Source: Chromatiales bacterium (lineage in GTDB: Bacteria > Pseudomonadota > Gammaproteobacteria > Steroidobacterales > GCA-2729495). From it: a stretch of DNA of 64,000 nt. The notes under the pieces were generated by a model. It was not told where the DNA came from, did no database searches, and was given only the letters and a program-made list of their open reading frames with translations. Positions 23,405 to 33,498 of the stretch are shown piece after piece. How positions within the stretch are numbered: the stretch's first letter is position 1; every line of letters starts with the position of its first letter. The translations under genes were made by a program, and so were the position numbers. The stretch spans positions 17,465-81,464 of the forward strand of contig PBYE01000033.1 of assembly GCA_002729495.1 (NCBI GenBank), given 5' to 3'.

Positions 23405-24991
23405 ATGAACGAGCGCACAGATGATAAGGGTGATGATCGTGTAATCATCTTTGATACCACCCTCAGGGATGGTGAACAGGCCCCGGGCTGCAGCATGACG
23501 CTGCGCGAAAAGCTGCGGGTTGCCAATGCTCTGCGTGAACTACAGGTTGATGTTATTGAAGCCGGCTTTGCAGCCGCCTCCCCCGGCGACTTCGATTCGG
23601 TTCAGGCAATTGCTGAACAGGTAAAAGGCCCGGCTATTTGCAGCCTTGCCCGTTGTCACCCGGAGGATGTTGCGCGTGCTGCCGCAGCGGTAAAACCTGC
23701 GGAACGCAGTCGCATACATGTATTCGTCGCCACGAGTGAGATTCATCGAAATCTCAAACTGCAAATGGCCAAGGAAGAGATCATTCGCCGGGCCGTCGAA
23801 TCCATACAAGTTGCGCGGGAGCATTGCGACGATGTCGAGTTTTCACCTGAAGATGCGTCGCGCACCGAACCGGGCTACCTGGCAGAAGTCGTGGAGGCTG
23901 TTATCGAAGCGGGCGCCCGGACTGTCAACATCCCTGACACTGTGGGTTACACGGTACCCGGCGAGTTTGCAGAACTGTTCACTTACCTGCTCAACAACGT
24001 GCCTAATATCAACGACGCGGTATTAAGCGTGCATTGCCACGATGACCTGGGAATGGCAGTCGCAAACAGCCTTGCCGCGGTCACAGCGGGCGCACGGCAG
24101 GTTGAATGCACGATCAACGGAATCGGCGAGCGCGCGGGCAACTGCTCGCTCGAGGAAGTCGTGATGGCGCTGGATACCCGGAAAAACTATTTCGGTATCG
24201 GCACGCACATTGACACCTCCCGGCTCTATCCGACCAGTCGTCTCGTTGCCAGCATCACCGGCATGCATGTGCCGCGCAATAAAGCCATCGTTGGTGAAAA
24301 TGCATTTGCCCACGAAGCCGGCATACACCAGCACGGCATGCTGAAAGATGCATCGACCTACGAAATAATGAAGCCGGAAAACGTTGGCCTGAGCCGCTCC
24401 AATCTCGTACTCGGCAAACACAGCGGACGGCACGCTTTTCGTGAGCGGGTTGGGCAGCTTGGCTTCGAACTGGATGAAGAGGAGATCAATCGTGCCTTTG
24501 ATGACTTCAAGAACCTGGCGGACCGCAAGAAAGAGCTGTTCGACGGCGACATAGAAGCCATCATCATGAATGTGGGCGAAACAAGGCCGGGGCCCTGGAC
24601 CCTGGAGGAGCTTCAGATTTCTGCAGGGACGGGTAAGATTGCAGGTGCTGCAGTCAGGATGAGTCATAGCGACGGCCGTAACATTAACGAGGCGGCAGTC
24701 GGTGACGGGCCCGTTGAAGCGGCGTTCAAAGCACTGGAACGCGCAGCCGGTTTTTCCATGGAACTGCAAAACTTCGAGGTCCGCAGTGTAACCATGGGTG
24801 AAGATGCACAGGGTGAGGTAACCGTGACCGTGGAATATAATGGCCACAGTTACCGTGGCCACGGCATCAGTACCGATATCGTCGAAGCGGGTGCGCTGGC
24901 CTACCTTGAAGTGATCAACCGCGTGAGCCGGCGCATGGAATCCGGGGCGGATAAACCGGCAGCTCCGTCGGCAGACGCAGCTGCGATCTAG
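23405..24991 (+). CDS. leuA: 2-isopropylmalate synthase
   Basis: The 528-residue enzyme condenses acetyl-CoA with 2-oxoisovalerate, the first committed step to leucine. It shows the DRE-TIM barrel start (FDTTLRDGEQAPGCSM), metal-binding HCHDD, the GIGERAGN segment, and a C-terminal regulatory LeuA dimer domain (about residues 390-510) for leucine feedback. I chose the ATG at 23405 with GGAGA upstream. An in-frame ATG at 23339 lies against the attenuator T-run and is unlikely. It is the first structural gene of the attenuated leuA-ilvE-leuC-leuD-leuB operon. Confidence 0.95.
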   Translation: MNERTDDKGDDRVIIFDTTLRDGEQAPGCSMTLREKLRVANALRELQVDVIEAGFAAASPGDFDSVQAIAEQVKGPAICSLARCHPEDVARAAAAVKPAERSRIHVFVATSEIHRNLKLQMAKEEIIRRAVESIQVAREHCDDVEFSPEDASRTEPGYLAEVVEAVIEAGARTVNIPDTVGYTVPGEFAELFTYLLNNVPNINDAVLSVHCHDDLGMAVANSLAAVTAGARQVECTINGIGERAGNCSLEEVVMALDTRKNYFGIGTHIDTSRLYPTSRLVASITGMHVPRNKAIVGENAFAHEAGIHQHGMLKDASTYEIMKPENVGLSRSNLVLGKHSGRHAFRERVGQLGFELDEEEINRAFDDFKNLADRKKELFDGDIEAIIMNVGETRPGPWTLEELQISAGTGKIAGAAVRMSHSDGRNINEAAVGDGPVEAAFKALERAAGFSMELQNFEVRSVTMGEDAQGEVTVTVEYNGHSYRGHGISTDIVEAGALAYLEVINRVSRRMESGADKPAAPSADAAAI

Positions 24992-25024
24992 CCACGCAGG
25001 GCTTAAGGAAGATAGAGGAAAGCA

Positions 25025-25987
25025 ATGCCAATAAATAAATGTGACTGGATCTGGCAGAACGGCAAGATGGTGCCCTGGGACGATGCCCAGGTGCACGTAC
25101 TGACGCATGGGCTGCATTACGGATCATCTGTCTTCGAAGGCATACGGGTCTACCCGACTCCGGATGGCCTGCGCGTGTTCCGTCTCTTCGCCCATACGAA
25201 GCGCATGTATGAGTCGGCCAAAATCCACCGCATCAAAATCCCCTACTCGCCGGAGGAAATCAACGCGGCCTGCCGCGAGGTAGTAACGCGCAACCAACTG
25301 ACAAATGGCGCGTATATACGCCCGATCGCGTTTCGTGGTTACGGTGAGATTGGTCTTGCCCCGGACAGCGACAGCCCGGTCGATACGGTCGTCGCGGCCT
25401 GGGAATGGGGTGCATACCTGGGCGCGGATGCCCTGGAAAAAGGTGTGGACGCCGGTATATCGTCCTGGCAACGCGTAGCGCCCAACACGCTTCCTGCGCT
25501 GGCCAAGGCCGGTGGCAACTACCTGTCAAGCACGCTGATCAGCCAGGAGGCGAAAGCCAACGGCTATCATGAGGGCATTGCGCTCGCCACAGACGGCACG
25601 GTCAGCGAAGGCGCCGGCGAGAACCTGTTTCTGGTCAAGAACGGCAAGGTGTATACCCCGCCCTCGGCGGCCGCGATCCTGACGGGCATCACACGCGACA
25701 CAATAATTACGCTGGCGAGCGATGCCGGAATCGAGGTTATCGAACAGGCAATCCCCAGGGAAATGCTATACATCGCAGACGAACTGTTCATGACCGGTAC
25801 CGCTGCTGAAGTAACGCCCGTGCGTTCCGTCGATCGGATCGTGATTGGTGAAGGCAGCCGTGGCGATATCACCCGCATTCTGCAGGAACTGTTTTTCGGC
25901 CTGTTCAGCGGCACCACGGAAGATAAATGGGGCTGGCTCGAACCGGCAGAAGAAAGCACGGGCGCAAGTAAATCGGCAGCCGGATAG
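25025..25987 (+). CDS. ilvE: Branched-chain amino acid aminotransferase
   Basis: The 320-residue fold-type IV PLP enzyme transfers the amino group between glutamate and the keto acids of leucine, isoleucine and valine. It has the family opening WQNGKMVPWDDAQVHVLTHG, the PLP lysine near residue 161 (LAKAGGNYLSS), and the EGAGENLF signature. It sits between leuA and leuC, so leucine control through the attenuator would also regulate this shared last step. The usual length is about 310 residues. Confidence 0.95.
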   Translation: MPINKCDWIWQNGKMVPWDDAQVHVLTHGLHYGSSVFEGIRVYPTPDGLRVFRLFAHTKRMYESAKIHRIKIPYSPEEINAACREVVTRNQLTNGAYIRPIAFRGYGEIGLAPDSDSPVDTVVAAWEWGAYLGADALEKGVDAGISSWQRVAPNTLPALAKAGGNYLSSTLISQEAKANGYHEGIALATDGTVSEGAGENLFLVKNGKVYTPPSAAAILTGITRDTIITLASDAGIEVIEQAIPREMLYIADELFMTGTAAEVTPVRSVDRIVIGEGSRGDITRILQELFFGLFSGTTEDKWGWLEPAEESTGASKSAAG

Positions 25988-26064
25988 TGCTAACAAAAAA
26001 GCGCGTGCGCACAAGCCGGTCTTAGACAGGCCGCAGCACTTAACGACAGGAGACCAAATCCGCC

Positions 26065-27471
26065 ATGGGTGGAAAATCGCTTTTTGAGAAAGTTTGGGAC
26101 GATCATGTCGTCGTACCGGAAACTGAAGACACGCCGGCAGTGTTTTACATTGACCTGCATATCGTGCACGAGGTAACGACGCCCCAGGCATTTAACATGC
26201 TACGGGAAAGCGGCCTGCCCGTGCGACGACCTGACCTTGTGCTCGCGACTATGGACCATTCCACCCCGACGGTGCCGGTCAGCGACCTCGGTGCGGGCCT
26301 TGATGCCGTATCAGACCCGGAACCTGCCGAACAGATACGGGCCATGGTGAAAAACTGTGAGGAATTCGGGATCAAGCTGCATGGCTTCGGCAGCAACCAG
26401 CGCGGCATCGTGCACGTGATCGGCCCCGAGATCGGTGCGACGCAGCCGGGTAAAACCATCGTGTGCGGCGACAGTCACTCGAGTACCCATGGCGCGTTCG
26501 GCGCGATGGGTTTCGGCATCGGCACGACCGAAGTCCTCCATGTGCTCACAACGCAGTGCCTGCTGCAGCGTAAACCGAAAAGCATGGCGGTCAACGTCAC
26601 GGGCGAACTCAAACCCGGCGTAAGTGCCAAGGACATCATCCTCGCGCTGATCGGCAAAATGGGTGTCGATGGCGGTACCGGTCACGTCATCGAATACCGC
26701 GGTGAAACCATACGCAGGCTGAACATGGAAGAGCGGCTGACCATCTGCAATATGACTATCGAGGGCGGCGCTCGGGCCGGCATGATCGCGCCCGATGAAA
26801 CAACCTTCGAATTCCTCAAGGGCCGGCCGCAGGCGCCCCAGGGCGCTGACTGGGATGCCGCCATCGAGCGCTGGCGCAAACTGTGTTCGGATGACGACGC
26901 CGTGTTCGACAAAGAAATCAGCCTGGACGTTTCGGACCTCGAGCCGCAGGTGACCTACGGCACGAATCCAGGAATGGTTATACCCATCAGTAAAAACGTG
27001 CCGCGTGACACGGGCGATGCCAGCTTCCGGAAAGCCATTGAATACATGCAGGTCGAAGCGGACAAGCCCATGCTGGGCACCCGGGTGGACGTGGTATTTG
27101 TCGGCAGCTGCACCAACTCCCGCTTGACGGATTTGCGTTCTGTCGCCCGGATTCTCGAAGGCAAGCGAGTGGCTGACGGAGTGCGCATGCTGGTCGTGCC
27201 TGGTTCACAGGCAATTAAAGATAGGGCCGAGGAAGAAGGCCTGGAAAAAATATTCACTGCTGCCGGTGCCGAGTGGCGCGAAGCCGGTTGCTCGATGTGC
27301 CTCGGCATGAACAGCGACAAACTCGGCAAAGGCGAACTGTGCGTAAGCACCAGCAACCGCAATTTCGAGGGGCGGCAAGGCCCGGGTGGTCGCACCGTGC
27401 TGGCCAGTCCCGAGACGGCTGCCGCGTCAGCAATCGCAGGCGTTATTGCCGACCCGCGCGAAGCTTTGTAA
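26065..27471 (+). CDS. leuC: 3-isopropylmalate dehydratase large subunit
   Basis: The 468-residue aconitase-type protein has the [4Fe-4S] ligands in VGSCTNSR and CSMCLGMN segments and the early DLHIVHEVT motif. With LeuD it isomerises 2-isopropylmalate to 3-isopropylmalate. The ribosome site AGGAG lies 14 bases before the ATG, rather far. It is followed by leuD after 13 bases. Confidence 0.95.
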   Translation: MGGKSLFEKVWDDHVVVPETEDTPAVFYIDLHIVHEVTTPQAFNMLRESGLPVRRPDLVLATMDHSTPTVPVSDLGAGLDAVSDPEPAEQIRAMVKNCEEFGIKLHGFGSNQRGIVHVIGPEIGATQPGKTIVCGDSHSSTHGAFGAMGFGIGTTEVLHVLTTQCLLQRKPKSMAVNVTGELKPGVSAKDIILALIGKMGVDGGTGHVIEYRGETIRRLNMEERLTICNMTIEGGARAGMIAPDETTFEFLKGRPQAPQGADWDAAIERWRKLCSDDDAVFDKEISLDVSDLEPQVTYGTNPGMVIPISKNVPRDTGDASFRKAIEYMQVEADKPMLGTRVDVVFVGSCTNSRLTDLRSVARILEGKRVADGVRMLVVPGSQAIKDRAEEEGLEKIFTAAGAEWREAGCSMCLGMNSDKLGKGELCVSTSNRNFEGRQGPGGRTVLASPETAAASAIAGVIADPREAL

Positions 27472-27484
27472 ACGGATACCGATC

Positions 27485-28069
27485 ATGGAAAAAATGACTC
27501 AACTGACTTCCACTACCACGGTTCTGGCTATCGATGATGTCGATACTGACCAGATCGTCCCCGCGCGCTACCTGACGGCGACGACACGCGACGGTATTGC
27601 TGACGCACTGTTTGTGGACTGGCGCTTAGACGCGAACGGCAACGAAATAGCTGATTTTCCGCTGAACCAGCCCGGCGCGGCCGACCGCAGGATACTGGTG
27701 GCCGGCCGTAACTTTGGCTGCGGTTCGTCGCGCGAGCACGCCCCGTGGGCACTCCATGATTTCGGTATACGCGCCGTCATCAGCAGTGAGATCGCCGATA
27801 TATTCAGAAACAATTCCCTGAAGAACGGGCTTGTACCGGTAGTCGTCGATACCGAGACTCACCGGTGGCTGCTGGACAACCCGGGCGTGGAAGTCACCGT
27901 GGATGTCGAAGCCAGGGAACTGCATTTGCCGACCGGCAAAACGGTTGGTTTCCCGATTGAGCCCTTTGCCCGGCACTGCATACTGGAAGGTGTCGATCAA
28001 ACCGGCTTCCTGATGCAGAACCTCGAAAACATCGTCAAGTTCGAACAGAACCGATCCTGGCAGCCATGA
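27485..28069 (+). CDS. leuD: 3-isopropylmalate dehydratase small subunit
   Basis: The 194-residue protein is the swivelling small subunit, with [13 protein letters not shown] at the start and [17 protein letters not shown] in the core. The start could be the ATG at 27485 or at 27494; both precede the conserved region. The stop overlaps the leuB start by four bases (ATGA), a sign of coupled translation. Confidence 0.94.
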   Translation: MEKMTQLTSTTTVLAIDDVDTDQIVPARYLTATTRDGIADALFVDWRLDANGNEIADFPLNQPGAADRRILVAGRNFGCGSSREHAPWALHDFGIRAVISSEIADIFRNNSLKNGLVPVVVDTETHRWLLDNPGVEVTVDVEARELHLPTGKTVGFPIEPFARHCILEGVDQTGFLMQNLENIVKFEQNRSWQP

Positions 28070-29127
28070 AAACAACCATAGCGATATTGCCGGGCGACGG
28101 CATCGGCACCGAGGTTACGCGCGAGGCGGTAAAGATTCTTGACGCGGTCGCGCAGAAATTCGGGCATGAATTCGACCTGCCGGAAGGACTGGTAGGCGGC
28201 GCCGGACTCGACGCCGAGAACAACCCCTTTCCGCAAAGCGCGGCCGATATTTGCGCGGGCTCCGCAGCCGTCCTGCTCGGCGCCGTGGGTGGCCCGAAAT
28301 GGGACGATGTGCCGACGGAATCACGCCCGGAACGCGGCCTGTTACGCCTGCGGGCGGCCCTTAACGTATTCGCCAACCTGCGCCCGGTTGCGCCCCACCC
28401 GGTACTGACCGGGACCTCGCCCATCCGGGCCGATCTGCTTGAAGGTGTCGACATCATGGTCGTGCGCGAGCTGACCGGCGGAATTTATTTCGGCAAAAAG
28501 GAACGTACCGCAGACAGTGCGACGGATGTGTGCACCTACACCCGAAGCGAAATAGAACGGGTACTGCGCATCGCCGGTAAACTCGCAACCGGTCGGCGCG
28601 GCAAAGTCACGTCGGTGGATAAATCCAACGTCCTCGAAACATCACGTCTGTGGCGCGAGGTCACGAACGAACTGATGCCTGTAGAGTTCCCGGATATCGA
28701 GGTCGAACACCTGCTCGTCGACGCGGCCGCGATGCACCTGCTGTCCCGGCCCGCCGATTTCGACGTGATCGTGACCGAAAACATGTTCGGCGACATCCTG
28801 ACGGACGAAGCCTCGATGCTGGCCGGATCCATGGGCATGCTGCCCTCCGCTTCCCTGAATGACGGCACGGTGGGCCTGTATGAACCCATACACGGCTCGG
28901 CCCCGGATATCGCGGGTCAGGACAAGGCCAACCCCTGTGCAGCCATACTGAGCGCCGCGATGCTGCTTAGGCATTCGCTGAACCTGGAAGAAGAAGCCAA
29001 AGCCGTCGAGGACGCGGTCACGCACGCCCTGCGCGACGGATTGCGGACGGCCGATATTGCCGCAGCCGGTGAGCCCGCCGTAGGTACGGCGGACATGGGT
29101 TCGACGATCGCTGCTGCGCTAGCCTGA
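28066..29127 (+). CDS. leuB: 3-isopropylmalate dehydrogenase
   Basis: The 353-residue NAD-dependent beta-decarboxylating dehydrogenase has [11 protein letters not shown] at the start, the substrate loop with [11 protein letters not shown], and the metal-binding [17 protein letters not shown] segment. It oxidises and decarboxylates 3-isopropylmalate to 2-oxoisocaproate. It closes the leu operon; no strong terminator is visible directly after it. Confidence 0.95.
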   Translation: MKTTIAILPGDGIGTEVTREAVKILDAVAQKFGHEFDLPEGLVGGAGLDAENNPFPQSAADICAGSAAVLLGAVGGPKWDDVPTESRPERGLLRLRAALNVFANLRPVAPHPVLTGTSPIRADLLEGVDIMVVRELTGGIYFGKKERTADSATDVCTYTRSEIERVLRIAGKLATGRRGKVTSVDKSNVLETSRLWREVTNELMPVEFPDIEVEHLLVDAAAMHLLSRPADFDVIVTENMFGDILTDEASMLAGSMGMLPSASLNDGTVGLYEPIHGSAPDIAGQDKANPCAAILSAAMLLRHSLNLEEEAKAVEDAVTHALRDGLRTADIAAAGEPAVGTADMGSTIAAALA

Positions 29128-29143
29128 TACCAACGGCCGACAT

Positions 29144-29326
29144 ATGAATGCCCTGAGTAGCAACTGCCGGACCGGGGTGTTGCTCTGTTTATTGACCGGC
29201 TGCTTCAGCGCAGCCTGTCTGGCGGCGCAGGAAGAACTAACGGTGCCTGCCGCCGGCATCGCGTTCGTTATAGATACTGCCGCTGGTGCAACCGCCTGCC
29301 AGCAAACCGGCAGCACGAAGAACTAA
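29144..29326 (+). CDS. Doubtful small secreted peptide
   Basis: A 60-codon frame follows leuB by 16 bases. Its N-terminal half looks like a signal peptide (VLLCLLTGCFSAACLAAQ), possibly with a lipobox (LTGC). The ribosome site is poor and I recognise no family. It may be a chance frame. Confidence 0.22.
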   Translation: MNALSSNCRTGVLLCLLTGCFSAACLAAQEELTVPAAGIAFVIDTAAGATACQQTGSTKN

Positions 29327-29339
29327 AGCGCGCCAGGCG

Positions 29340-29579
29340 CTATTTATTGCGAATCTCCTGCAGCGCCTCGTTGGCCTTAAAGGCAACGATCATCAGTTCG
29401 CAGACGATGCGAGCGCCGACGACAACGCCTACCATTCCGCCCAGCCCGCCCCAGAACGAGGTGCTTAACATCGCTCCAACGCCCGTCACCACCGCGCTCA
29501 CCAGGAGTATCCAGTAAACGACCGTGATGATTCTCGGCGTCAGCATCGTGTCGAAGAAAAATATGTCGCGAGTTTCCAT
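29340..29579 (-). CDS. DUF4282-like small membrane protein
   Basis: The 79-residue protein has two membrane segments (about residues 16-38 and 44-68) and ends FKANEALQEIRNK. The spacing and the RI-CELMIV-FK-NE-L-EI pattern resemble DUF4282 proteins. The ribosome site is strong (AGGAGG 12 bases before the ATG). It is convergent with the leu operon and divergent from the yerC-his operon. Function is unknown. Confidence 0.7.
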   Translation of the reverse strand: METRDIFFFDTMLTPRIITVVYWILLVSAVVTGVGAMLSTSFWGGLGGMVGVVVGARIVCELMIVAFKANEALQEIRNK

Positions 29580-29725
29580 GTAATAAAACCTCCTGTGTCA
29601 GGCGAAGATGCAGCAGCCGGGATGCCTGCCGGCGGCGGCTGTCCCGGATTCGTTGTCACCCTAAGGCAGCAGTCCGTGCGCTACAAGCAGATGCCCCAAC
29701 AGACCCGGCCTGGCCGTTCGGGCCT

Positions 29726-29755
29726 TTGTATATCACAATATATCTTAAGTATAGT
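29726..29755 (+). promoter_or_regulatory. Candidate promoter of the yerC-his operon
   Basis: TTGTAT (29726-29731) and TATAGT (29750-29755) are separated by 18 bases in an AT-rich region. TATAGT matches the sigma-70 -10 consensus at five of six positions. Transcription would start near 29762 and leave a leader of about 120 bases. Confidence 0.4.
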
Positions 29756-29846
29756 CATTAAATTATTGTTTTTAATTAGTAAATCAGTCCATGTCGGTGC
29801 TGGCGGCCGGTTCCCGAAACTGTGCACAATGCCTTGAAATCCTGTT

Positions 29847-29881
29847 CTAATGTGTTAGTGTGTTAGTGCATTAATATATTA
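29847..29881. promoter_or_regulatory. CTAA/TTAG repeats, candidate TrpR-family operator
   Basis: CTAA-TGTG-TTAG (29847-29858) is a perfect short inverted repeat, followed by further TTAG-type half-sites up to 29881. TrpR operators have CTAG-type half-sites with similar spacing. The site directly precedes a TrpR-related gene, so autoregulation and his control are plausible. Confidence 0.4.
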
Positions 29882-29883
29882 GG

Positions 29884-30204
29884 ATGACGGAATTTATGAA
29901 AGAGCATCGGATCTATGACTCCGGCGAAGAAATCGCGGCCGAAGATGAGCTGTTCAACGCGGTATTGAAACTGCGTTCGAGCGCCGAATGTCGTGCATTT
30001 TTCCAGGACCTCTGTACTCCGACTGAACTGCAGGCAATGAAAGACCGCTGGGCCGTTGCCGAACTGCTGACCGGGGGGTTCACCTATCGGCAAATACGCG
30101 ACAAAACGGGTGTAAGCGTGACGACGGTCGGTCGTGTCGCCCGCTGCCTGGCCGAGGAACCGGCCGGCTATGCCGCCATACTGAAACGAATGGGAAAACT
30201 TTAA
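29884..30204 (+). CDS. TrpR-related (YerC/YecD-type) regulator
   Basis: The 106-residue protein carries the TrpR-like helical DNA-binding core: FQDLCTPTELQAMKDRWAVAELL, then the recognition segment TYRQIRDKTGVSVTTVGRVARCL. The ATG at 29896 may be the true start, since AGGA is better spaced for it. It ends two bases before hisG. TrpR-family genes ahead of hisG occur in Xanthomonadales and comparative genomics has suggested a histidine repressor role; this is recalled, not tested. The likely operator lies just upstream. Confidence 0.85.
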   Translation: MTEFMKEHRIYDSGEEIAAEDELFNAVLKLRSSAECRAFFQDLCTPTELQAMKDRWAVAELLTGGFTYRQIRDKTGVSVTTVGRVARCLAEEPAGYAAILKRMGKL

Positions 30205-30206
30205 TC

Positions 30207-31109
30207 ATGACGCAGCCGCAAGCACGCATAAAAATAGCGATCCAGAAATCCGGACGCCTCACAGAACACTGCCTGGAACTGCTGCAGCAATGTGGCCTCA
30301 AGTACTCGCGTGGGCGTGATCAGCTTATCGGCTTCGGCGAAAATATGCCGGTCGACTTCCTGCTGGTGCGCGACGACGATATTCCCGGGCTGGTGCGGGA
30401 CGACGTCTGCGACCTCGGTATCGTTGGCCTGAACGTACTCGAAGAAAAACGGCTCGGCTATGCCGCCGAAGGTATAAACGAACCCTTCCAGGTGCTCCAG
30501 AAACTCGATTACGGTCACTGCCGCCTGGCGTTCGCTTACCCGGAAGAATCACCCCTGGAGAAAGCAGCGGAGCTGGATGGCCAGACCATTGCGACGAGCT
30601 ACCCGAAGATCGTTGGGGACTACCTGCAACAGAACGGGCTCAACGCACAGGTCGTGGAATTCTCCGGCGCAGTCGAGATAGCGCCGAGCCTGGGCCGTGC
30701 GGAGCTGATCTGCGACTTGGTCTCGACGGGCGCAACGCTGGCCGCCAACCGGCTTGTCGAAGGCGAAACGATACTCGACAGCGTCGCCTGCCTGATCCAG
30801 ACACCGGTGGCTATACCCGCGGAAAAAACCGAGTGGGTAAACCGCCTGGTCGAACGCATTGCCGGTGTCCAGCAGGTTCGCGGTTGTAAATACATCATGA
30901 TGCACGCGCCACGTTCAGCGCTGCACGCTATCACCGAATTGCTGCCCGGCGCCGAGTCGCCGACCGTATTGCCACTCGAAGATGCGGACGATAAAGTTGC
31001 GGTGCACGTTGTCTGCCGTGAGAACGTTTTCTGGGAAACCCTCGAAAGCCTGAAAAAGGCCGGCGCGAGTTCCGTACTGGTCATACCTATAGAGAAGATG
31101 CTCGCATGA
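30207..31109 (+). CDS. hisG: ATP phosphoribosyltransferase (long form)
   Basis: The 300-residue enzyme joins ATP and PRPP in the first step of histidine synthesis. It has the catalytic part (about residues 8-220, with RAELICDLVSTGATL as the PRPP-binding segment) and the C-terminal ACT-like domain that binds histidine, so it is the long HisG that needs no HisZ. Its stop overlaps hisD by four bases. Confidence 0.95.
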   Translation: MTQPQARIKIAIQKSGRLTEHCLELLQQCGLKYSRGRDQLIGFGENMPVDFLLVRDDDIPGLVRDDVCDLGIVGLNVLEEKRLGYAAEGINEPFQVLQKLDYGHCRLAFAYPEESPLEKAAELDGQTIATSYPKIVGDYLQQNGLNAQVVEFSGAVEIAPSLGRAELICDLVSTGATLAANRLVEGETILDSVACLIQTPVAIPAEKTEWVNRLVERIAGVQQVRGCKYIMMHAPRSALHAITELLPGAESPTVLPLEDADDKVAVHVVCRENVFWETLESLKKAGASSVLVIPIEKMLA

Positions 31110-32446
31110 GTGTCCTGGTAAATCGCTACAACTGGAATGCGCTGGATGCGCAGGCACGTGCTCGCATTTTGGAACGCCCCGCCGTTACAGCCAACCCCGA
31201 AACTGTCGCGGGCGTCCGCAGGATCGTTGCCGATGTTCGTGCAAACGGTGACAAAGCGCTGCGTGCGCTGACAAAACAGCTGGACGGGGTCGAGCTTGAT
31301 GAGTTTCGGGTCAGCGATGCTGAAATACGCGCAGCCCGCGAAGCCTTGACGGATGAGCAAATCACCGCGCTGCGCACCGCCACCGCCAATGTCACGGCCT
31401 ACCATGAGGCCCAGGACAACGCTCCGGTAAGCGTGGAAACAAGCGACGGTGTCCTGTGCGAACGTATTGTGCGGCCGATACAAGCCGTCGGGCTCTATGT
31501 GCCTGCCGGCACCGCACCTCTGCCCTCCACTGCGATTATGCTGGCCGTACCGTCGCGTCTTGCAGACTGCCCCTTGCGGGTCATGTGCACACCGCCCCGG
31601 CCGGACGGCAGGGCCGACCCCGCGGTCCTGGTCGCAGCAAGCGAATGTGGCATTACAGAGATCTACAAGCTGGGTGGCGCACAGGCGGTCGCCGCTATGG
31701 CCTACGGTACCGAAACGGTCCCCAAGGTCGACAAACTGTTCGGGCCCGGCAATATCTGGGTCACAGCCGCAAAAACGGAAGTGGCGGCCGACCCGGGGGG
31801 CGCGGCGCTGGACATGCCGGCCGGCCCGACGGAGGTGCTCATCATTGCCGATTCGAAGGCCGCTCCGCGTGCCGTTGCGCTCGACCTCCTCTCGCAGGCA
31901 GAACATGGCACCGATTCGCAGGTGGTGCTTATTACCACGAGTGAAACGCTCGCCGATGCAACGGCTGCCGAAATCGACGCCGCACTGCCGGATCTTTCGA
32001 GGCGCGCGATCATGGAGCAATCGATGCAGCACAGCCGCGTAATTTTCGTGGAAGATATAGACGCCGCTGTCGCCGTGTCGAACGAATACGCACCCGAACA
32101 CCTGATCATGCAGGTGGGCAATGCGCGCGACTGGCTGACGCAGGTCACGAATGCCGGCTCGGTATTCCTCGGCGCGTGGACGCCCGAATCGGTGGGTGAC
32201 TACTGCAGCGGCACGAATCACGTGTTGCCGACCTACGGCTACGCCCGGGCTTACAGCGGACTGTCGGTATGCGACTTTCAGAAACGCCTGTCGGTGCAGG
32301 AACTTACCGAGGGCGGCCTCAGGGGCCTGCAACCGACGGTAAGCACGCTCGCTCGCCTCGAAGGTCTTGATGCGCACGCTCGCGCGGTCGAAGTCCGGAT
32401 AGAAGACCTGGACGCCGCTGTCGGCAAAAAGGCGGCCGGATCATGA
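31106..32446 (+). CDS. hisD: Histidinol dehydrogenase
   Basis: The 446-residue zinc enzyme oxidises L-histidinol to histidine in two NAD-dependent steps. The family segments PVGLYVPAG-like (QAVGLYVPAGTAPLPST), KLFGPGNIWVTAAK, DMPAGPTEVLI and the zinc-ligand region AEHGTDSQ are present. The end of hisD overlaps hisC by four bases. Confidence 0.95.
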   Translation: MSVLVNRYNWNALDAQARARILERPAVTANPETVAGVRRIVADVRANGDKALRALTKQLDGVELDEFRVSDAEIRAAREALTDEQITALRTATANVTAYHEAQDNAPVSVETSDGVLCERIVRPIQAVGLYVPAGTAPLPSTAIMLAVPSRLADCPLRVMCTPPRPDGRADPAVLVAASECGITEIYKLGGAQAVAAMAYGTETVPKVDKLFGPGNIWVTAAKTEVAADPGGAALDMPAGPTEVLIIADSKAAPRAVALDLLSQAEHGTDSQVVLITTSETLADATAAEIDAALPDLSRRAIMEQSMQHSRVIFVEDIDAAVAVSNEYAPEHLIMQVGNARDWLTQVTNAGSVFLGAWTPESVGDYCSGTNHVLPTYGYARAYSGLSVCDFQKRLSVQELTEGGLRGLQPTVSTLARLEGLDAHARAVEVRIEDLDAAVGKKAAGS

Positions 32447-33498
32447 GCAGCGCAATCGAACTTGCGCGGCCGGAAGTCCGGAAGCTCGTACCCTACAGGG
32501 CCGCAAGCTACGCGGATGGACTCGTGCGCCTGAACGCGAACGAAACGCCGTGGCCTTCTCCGGTAAGTGCAGCGGACCTGAACCGCTATCCGCCGGAGAA
32601 ACCCGAGCTGCTAACGCAACGGCTTGCGGAATATTACGGCGTGTCGCCAGACAAACTGCTCGTTACCCGCGGCAGCAGTGAAGCCATTGATCTGCTGATT
32701 CGCGGTTTTTGCGCAGCGGGCCAGGATGCGATCGTGACGTGCCCGCCCACCTTTGGCATGTACCGGGTATACGCTGATGTACAGGGCGCACGCGTTAATG
32801 AAATACCCTTACAAGCTGACCAGGGTTACGCGCTCGACGCCGACCAGATTACCCGCAACTGGCCCGACGACGGCAAGCTGTTATTTATCTGCTCGCCAAA
32901 CAACCCGACCGGCAACCGCCACGACACGGACGAGCTGAACCTTATCTGCAATTTGCTGAGCGGCCAGGCGTTGGTCGTCATCGACGCAGCCTACACGGAA
33001 TTTGCGGACGAAGACCCGACTTACGAGCTGCTCGCCGCCAATGACAACGTTGTCGTGCTGCGTACCCTCTCCAAGGCCTTCGGGCTCGCTGGTGCGCGCT
33101 GTGGTGCGCTGCTGGGCGCAGCCGACGTGGTCGGCATGCTGAGCTGCCTGATGCCGCCCTACGCCCTTTCGACGCCCTGCATCGAAGCGGTGCTGGCGTG
33201 CCTTGGTCCGGATGCACAGGCGGAAGTAACTACGCGTATTGAGGTGCTGCGCGGAGAGCGCGGGCGTTTAGCTTCCGCCCTCGGCGAACTCAACGGAATT
33301 GAAAGCATCTACCCGAGTGAAGCGAATTTCCTGCTTGTGAAAGCAACCGACTCCAGGCGTTGTTACGAACTTGCCAAAGCCGGCGGCGTACTGATCAGAA
33401 ACTTCGGCTGGGAGCCGGGGCTTGAGGGCTGCCTGCGCATTACAGTCGGCACCCGCGATGAAAATGACCGTTTAATCAAGAGTCTTGCAGAATTATGA
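32443..33498 (+). CDS. hisC: Histidinol-phosphate aminotransferase
   Basis: The 351-residue PLP enzyme (fold type I) converts imidazole-acetol phosphate to histidinol phosphate. It shows LNANETPW near the start, CSPNNPTGN, and the PLP lysine in RTLSKAFGLAGARCG. The gene overlaps hisD and hisB by four bases each. Confidence 0.94.
   Translation: MSSAIELARPEVRKLVPYRAASYADGLVRLNANETPWPSPVSAADLNRYPPEKPELLTQRLAEYYGVSPDKLLVTRGSSEAIDLLIRGFCAAGQDAIVTCPPTFGMYRVYADVQGARVNEIPLQADQGYALDADQITRNWPDDGKLLFICSPNNPTGNRHDTDELNLICNLLSGQALVVIDAAYTEFADEDPTYELLAANDNVVVLRTLSKAFGLAGARCGALLGAADVVGMLSCLMPPYALSTPCIEAVLACLGPDAQAEVTTRIEVLRGERGRLASALGELNGIESIYPSEANFLLVKATDSRRCYELAKAGGVLIRNFGWEPGLEGCLRITVGTRDENDRLIKSLAEL

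Larger units (their letters stand above)
29580..29883. other. Intergenic region upstream of the yerC-his operon
   Basis: No gene is supported here. The left part holds the ribosome site of the DUF4282 gene. A markedly AT-rich stretch (about 29725-29795) contains the best plus-strand promoter candidate, and the right end holds TTAG/CTAA repeats just before the regulator start. Confidence 0.6.

Noticed and set aside
24023-25117. A 364-codon minus-strand open frame opposite leuA
   Set aside because: It covers the conserved leuA barrel in antisense and has no ribosome site or family match.
30620-32377. A 585-codon minus-strand open frame opposite hisG and hisD
   Set aside because: It is a shadow of two well-supported genes in the other strand and shows no domain signature.
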